Below are positions 31,087 to 33,883 of a DNA stretch of 33,883 nucleotides, one piece after another; the stretch's first letter is position 1, and every line of letters starts with the position of its first letter. Origin of the DNA: SIG607 sp045537575 (GTDB lineage Bacteria > Bacillota > Clostridia > Oscillospirales > Acutalibacteraceae); the NCBI GenBank assembly GCA_045537575.1, contig JAZSPU010000024.1, positions 1-33,883 on the forward strand. The letters run 5' to 3'. Under the pieces are notes generated by a model, which saw only the letters and a program-made list of their open reading frames with translations, did not search any database and was not told the origin of the DNA. Made by a program: the position numbers and the translations under genes.

Positions 31087-32853
31087 CTATTTATCTCCCT
31101 TTTTTTGTTTTGCAATTTCTTCCATTTTGTTTGCCCAATCATCATCACTATCGTTGTCACTTAGCGAGGCGTTTTGATGTTTTTTTATCACCTCTATACT
31201 ATCACGAAGGACCTGCAAAGCATTACGCTCTGCCTTGACCGAGCTTTGCAGTGAAACAATATAGCCAAGTTCATTCGGACTATATTTTTCACCAAACAGA
31301 GAAACGTCTATATTCTTGCCTTCTCTTAAAGCATCAAAAATATCCCCATATATTTTTTGATTAAGAGAAGTAACAAACATTGTGGGTGGCAGTTCATCTT
31401 CTACCACACTAAAATAATCAGGGTGTGCGAAAAGCACCGAAATTATCGTTTCTTCCGCAACAGCAACCTTCTTATTAAATTGCTTTTCAGGATTAATGGT
31501 ATCTCGAGAAAATCTTGGAGATACTACCTCGGCAATTTCTTTTTTATATTTTTGTTTTGATTTTGTTTCACGCAGTTTTTTAACGGCGCTTTCAACTGAG
31601 TTTTTTGAAAAACCGTAAACTTCTGCCAGTTTTCCGGTATATAGGTCGATAGTAAGCTCATCATCGGTATCAGCCAAAATTCCTGCCGCCGCTTTTAAAT
31701 AATTAAGCTTACCTTCATTAGTATTAATGTTATAATCATACGACGCTATTCTTAACTTATAATCGATGTCACTTTCCGAACCGTCAAGCAAAACCTTTAA
31801 CTTTTCAGGAGAGTTTTTCTTAATAAATTCATCAGGATCCTTACCTTCCGGCAAAACAAGAACACGAATATTCATTCCTGAATCCTTAAGAGTTGAAAGA
31901 GCTTTTTTAACAGCATTTTGTCCTGCATTGTCAGAGTCAAAAAGCACAACAACTTCTTTAGTATAACGGCAAAGAAGTTTTGCCTGCTCAATAGTAAAAG
32001 AAGTTCCTAAAGCGGCTACTGTGTTGGTAAACCCTGCCTGATGAAGAGAAATAACATCCATATTTCCTTCAACAAGAATAATTCTGTCAGCACAATTATT
32101 TTTAGCATAATTAAAGGCGAATAAATTTTCGCTTTTCTTATAAACAGGAGTATCGGACGTATTAACATACTTAGCAGAAGCTTTTTCATCACCGGGTTTA
32201 GCTCGTCCGCTAAAGGCAATAACGTTTCCTCGCAGATTAATAATCGGAAACATTACGCGATTTCTAAAACGATCAAAATAACTGCCACGCTGACTCTTAG
32301 TAATAACGTTCGCCTGAAGCATATCTCCAATAGTATATCCTTTAGAAGTCAGATGCTTTAAAAGAGCATCCCAACTGTCAGGCGCACATCCCAAGCCGAA
32401 TTTAACAATAGTTGAACGAGTCAGTCCTCTGCCCAAAAGATACTCAAGCGCCCATTTTCCATTTTCAGACATAAGATAATTATGATAAAACCTTGCAGCT
32501 TCGCGATTGATTTCAAGAATAGTTTGTTTAAGCTTTTGCATGGAATTATCTTCGTAACCGCTGTCAACAATCTGAATACCGGATTTTTCAGCCAAATATT
32601 TTAGCGATTCAACATAATCAAGATGCTCAATAAGGCTAGTAAAGGTAATAACGTCTCCGCCAACCTTACAACCGAAGCAGTAAAAAGAACCGTTTTCGGG
32701 ATATATAGTAAAGGAAGGAGTTTTTTCGTTATGAAACGGGCACAAACCAATAAGGTTTTTTCCGCGGCGCTTAAGCACAATGTATTGCGAAATAACCGAT
32801 TCAATATCATTTTTATACTTAATTTCAGCGATAACATCCTGCGGTATAGCCAT
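31087..32853 (-). CDS. dnaG: DNA primase
   Basis: 588 aa enzyme that makes RNA primers at the replication fork. The CHC2 zinc finger has C38, H41, C59 and C62. The central TOPRIM domain shows ILVEGNMDVISLHQAG and VVLFDSDNAGQNA (about 250-320), and FSGRAKPGDEKASAKYVNT lies before it. The C-terminal domain (about 435-560) is the helicase-interaction part. AGAAAGGAG precedes the ATG. It sits 29 bases after dgt and one base before the rpoD start. Confidence 0.97.
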   Translation of the reverse strand: MAIPQDVIAEIKYKNDIESVISQYIVLKRRGKNLIGLCPFHNEKTPSFTIYPENGSFYCFGCKVGGDVITFTSLIEHLDYVESLKYLAEKSGIQIVDSGYEDNSMQKLKQTILEINREAARFYHNYLMSENGKWALEYLLGRGLTRSTIVKFGLGCAPDSWDALLKHLTSKGYTIGDMLQANVITKSQRGSYFDRFRNRVMFPIINLRGNVIAFSGRAKPGDEKASAKYVNTSDTPVYKKSENLFAFNYAKNNCADRIILVEGNMDVISLHQAGFTNTVAALGTSFTIEQAKLLCRYTKEVVVLFDSDNAGQNAVKKALSTLKDSGMNIRVLVLPEGKDPDEFIKKNSPEKLKVLLDGSESDIDYKLRIASYDYNINTNEGKLNYLKAAAGILADTDDELTIDLYTGKLAEVYGFSKNSVESAVKKLRETKSKQKYKKEIAEVVSPRFSRDTINPEKQFNKKVAVAEETIISVLFAHPDYFSVVEDELPPTMFVTSLNQKIYGDIFDALREGKNIDVSLFGEKYSPNELGYIVSLQSSVKAERNALQVLRDSIEVIKKHQNASLSDNDSDDDWANKMEEIAKQKKGDK

Positions 32854-32882
32854 ATTAAACTCCTTTCTAAATTATTTATGTA

Positions 32883-33881
32883 TTAATGTTCCCAAGAACC
32901 CGGAACGTAAATATTATTGAAGCTTACAACAGCATAATGATCGGTCATTCCTGCAATGTAATCAACAACGGCTCGCTGGACGCCCTCTTCATCACATATT
33001 TTTCGGTACTCCGAAGGCAAAAGCATCGAATTTTCACAGTAATAGTCATATAGACCTTTTATAAAGCCAAATACTTTTGTTTCCTCAGATTTAGCTTTAG
33101 GATTGCGGTACACAAATTCAAAAAGAAATTCGTGTAATTTATCGAAATAAATCTGCGTTTCACTATCCATTAAAATATCAGTTTTGCTATTTTCAATAAT
33201 TGAAGTAACTAACGTATTAATACGTTGACTCTTAGTATTACCGAGTTTTTTGCGGATATCTTCGGGAATATCGTTAATACTTATTATATTACCTCTTACA
33301 GCATCTTCTATATCGTGGTTAATGTAAGCGATTCTGTCGCAAATTCTTACAATTCTGCCCTCTAAGGTTTCAGCGCTTTTTCCTCTGGTATGACAAAGTA
33401 TTCCATCAAGAACTTCATAAGTCAGATTTAGTCCCTTACCTGCTTTTTCGAGTTTTTCACACACTCGCACACTTTGCTCAAAATGAGTAAAAGTAAAAGG
33501 AGCAAGTTCGCAAAGAGCACGTTCACCGGCATGTCCAAAAGGAGTATGTCCTAGGTCGTGACCTAAAGCTATAGCCTCTGTCAAATCTTCGTTAAGACGC
33601 ATCGCTCTCGCAACAGTTCGCGCTATCTGTGCAACCTCTAACGTGTGGGTGAGTCGAGTGCGGTAATGGTCCGATTCAGGAGATAAAAACACCTGTGTTT
33701 TATGTTTTAAACGGCGGAAAGCCTTTGAATGAATTATTCTGTCTCTGTCACGCTGATAGACAGTACGTAACGGAGATTCTTCTTCACAAAGCCTTCTACC
33801 TTTGGAATTATCGCTGAAAGCAGCCTCTTCGCATAAAAACAAATGCTCAGTATCTTCAATTCTTTTACGGATATTTTCCAT
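32883..33881 (-). CDS. dgt: Deoxyguanosinetriphosphate triphosphohydrolase (HD domain)
   Basis: 332 aa, 33881 being the ATG near the window edge. It hydrolyses dGTP (and in many bacteria other dNTPs) to nucleoside and triphosphate. HD-domain signatures: YRTRLTHTLEVAQIARTVARA (about 72-92), ALGHDLGHTPFGHAGE (about 105-120), and RIVRICDRIAYINHDIEDA (about 176-194). The RDRDRIIHSKAFRRLKHKTQVF stretch (about 44-65) is family-typical. The length fits the short Gram-positive group. It is upstream of dnaG with a 29-base gap; its own promoter is outside the window. Confidence 0.93.
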   Translation of the reverse strand: MENIRKRIEDTEHLFLCEEAAFSDNSKGRRLCEEESPLRTVYQRDRDRIIHSKAFRRLKHKTQVFLSPESDHYRTRLTHTLEVAQIARTVARAMRLNEDLTEAIALGHDLGHTPFGHAGERALCELAPFTFTHFEQSVRVCEKLEKAGKGLNLTYEVLDGILCHTRGKSAETLEGRIVRICDRIAYINHDIEDAVRGNIISINDIPEDIRKKLGNTKSQRINTLVTSIIENSKTDILMDSETQIYFDKLHEFLFEFVYRNPKAKSEETKVFGFIKGLYDYYCENSMLLPSEYRKICDEEGVQRAVVDYIAGMTDHYAVVSFNNIYVPGSWEH

Positions 33882-33883
33882 AA

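Noticed and set aside
31086..31160. 25-codon N-terminal extension of RpoD
   Set aside because: It overlaps the end of dnaG; the ATG at 31085 has GGGAG upstream and is one base after the dnaG stop.

Overview
The window looks like chromosome from a low-GC, strictly anaerobic, Gram-positive bacterium of the class Clostridia, probably near Ruminococcaceae/Oscillospiraceae. The basis is an NAD(P)-linked [FeFe]-hydrogenase operon, a clade-2 type IleS, a class B sortase, a MurR/RpiR regulator, and a dgt-dnaG-rpoD string. The assignment is from gene content and family recognition; no search was run.

Layout. (1) 1-6212, minus strand: a nine-gene hydrogenase-accessory operon. It runs HndA (NuoE-like), DRTGG protein, RsbT/RsbW-like ATPase, a sensory-type [FeFe]-hydrogenase homologue, second DRTGG protein, PHP phosphoesterase, second GHKL ATPase, HndB and HndC (NuoF-like, cut by the window edge). 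It has a promoter, a 14-bp palindrome over the -35 box and a Rex-like site upstream. The catalytic HydA subunit probably lies just outside the window. (2) 6383-9892: RNA-modification genes (RsmB/RsmF-like rRNA methyltransferase, TrmB), a DUF4080 radical-SAM protein, a tRNA-Pro(CGG) and a mosaic hairpin repeat. (3) 9952-16890, minus strand: an accessory carbohydrate-type locus with a GH3 glycosidase, three neutral-ceramidase-like paralogues and a DegT/StrS aminotransferase, in two transcription units. (4) 16927-23304, minus strand: topB, class B sortase, ileS. (5) 23314-25453, plus strand: RpiR regulator and an MFS transporter, converging on ldhA (minus). (6) 26523-28016, plus strand: a 214-bp terminal-inverted-repeat element made of seven abutting hairpins, then maf and trmO. 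(7) 28055-33881, minus strand: dgt, dnaG, rpoD, a TSCPD protein, an unknown protein, an N-acetylmuramoyl-L-alanine amidase whose ribosome binding site lies inside a terminator-like hairpin, and a small membrane protein.

How the parts fit. The hydrogenase operon would couple NAD(P)H and ferredoxin oxidation to H2 metabolism. The embedded sensory-type hydrogenase, two kinase-type ATPases, PHP and DRTGG proteins look like a redox or H2 signalling module of unknown output. LdhA is a second NADH sink. The ceramidase-like/GH3/DegT locus looks like an uncharacterised pathway, perhaps for an amino sugar or amino cyclitol conjugate. The least explained items are that locus, the signalling module, and the two intergenic hairpin chains (9691-9783 and 26545-26758).
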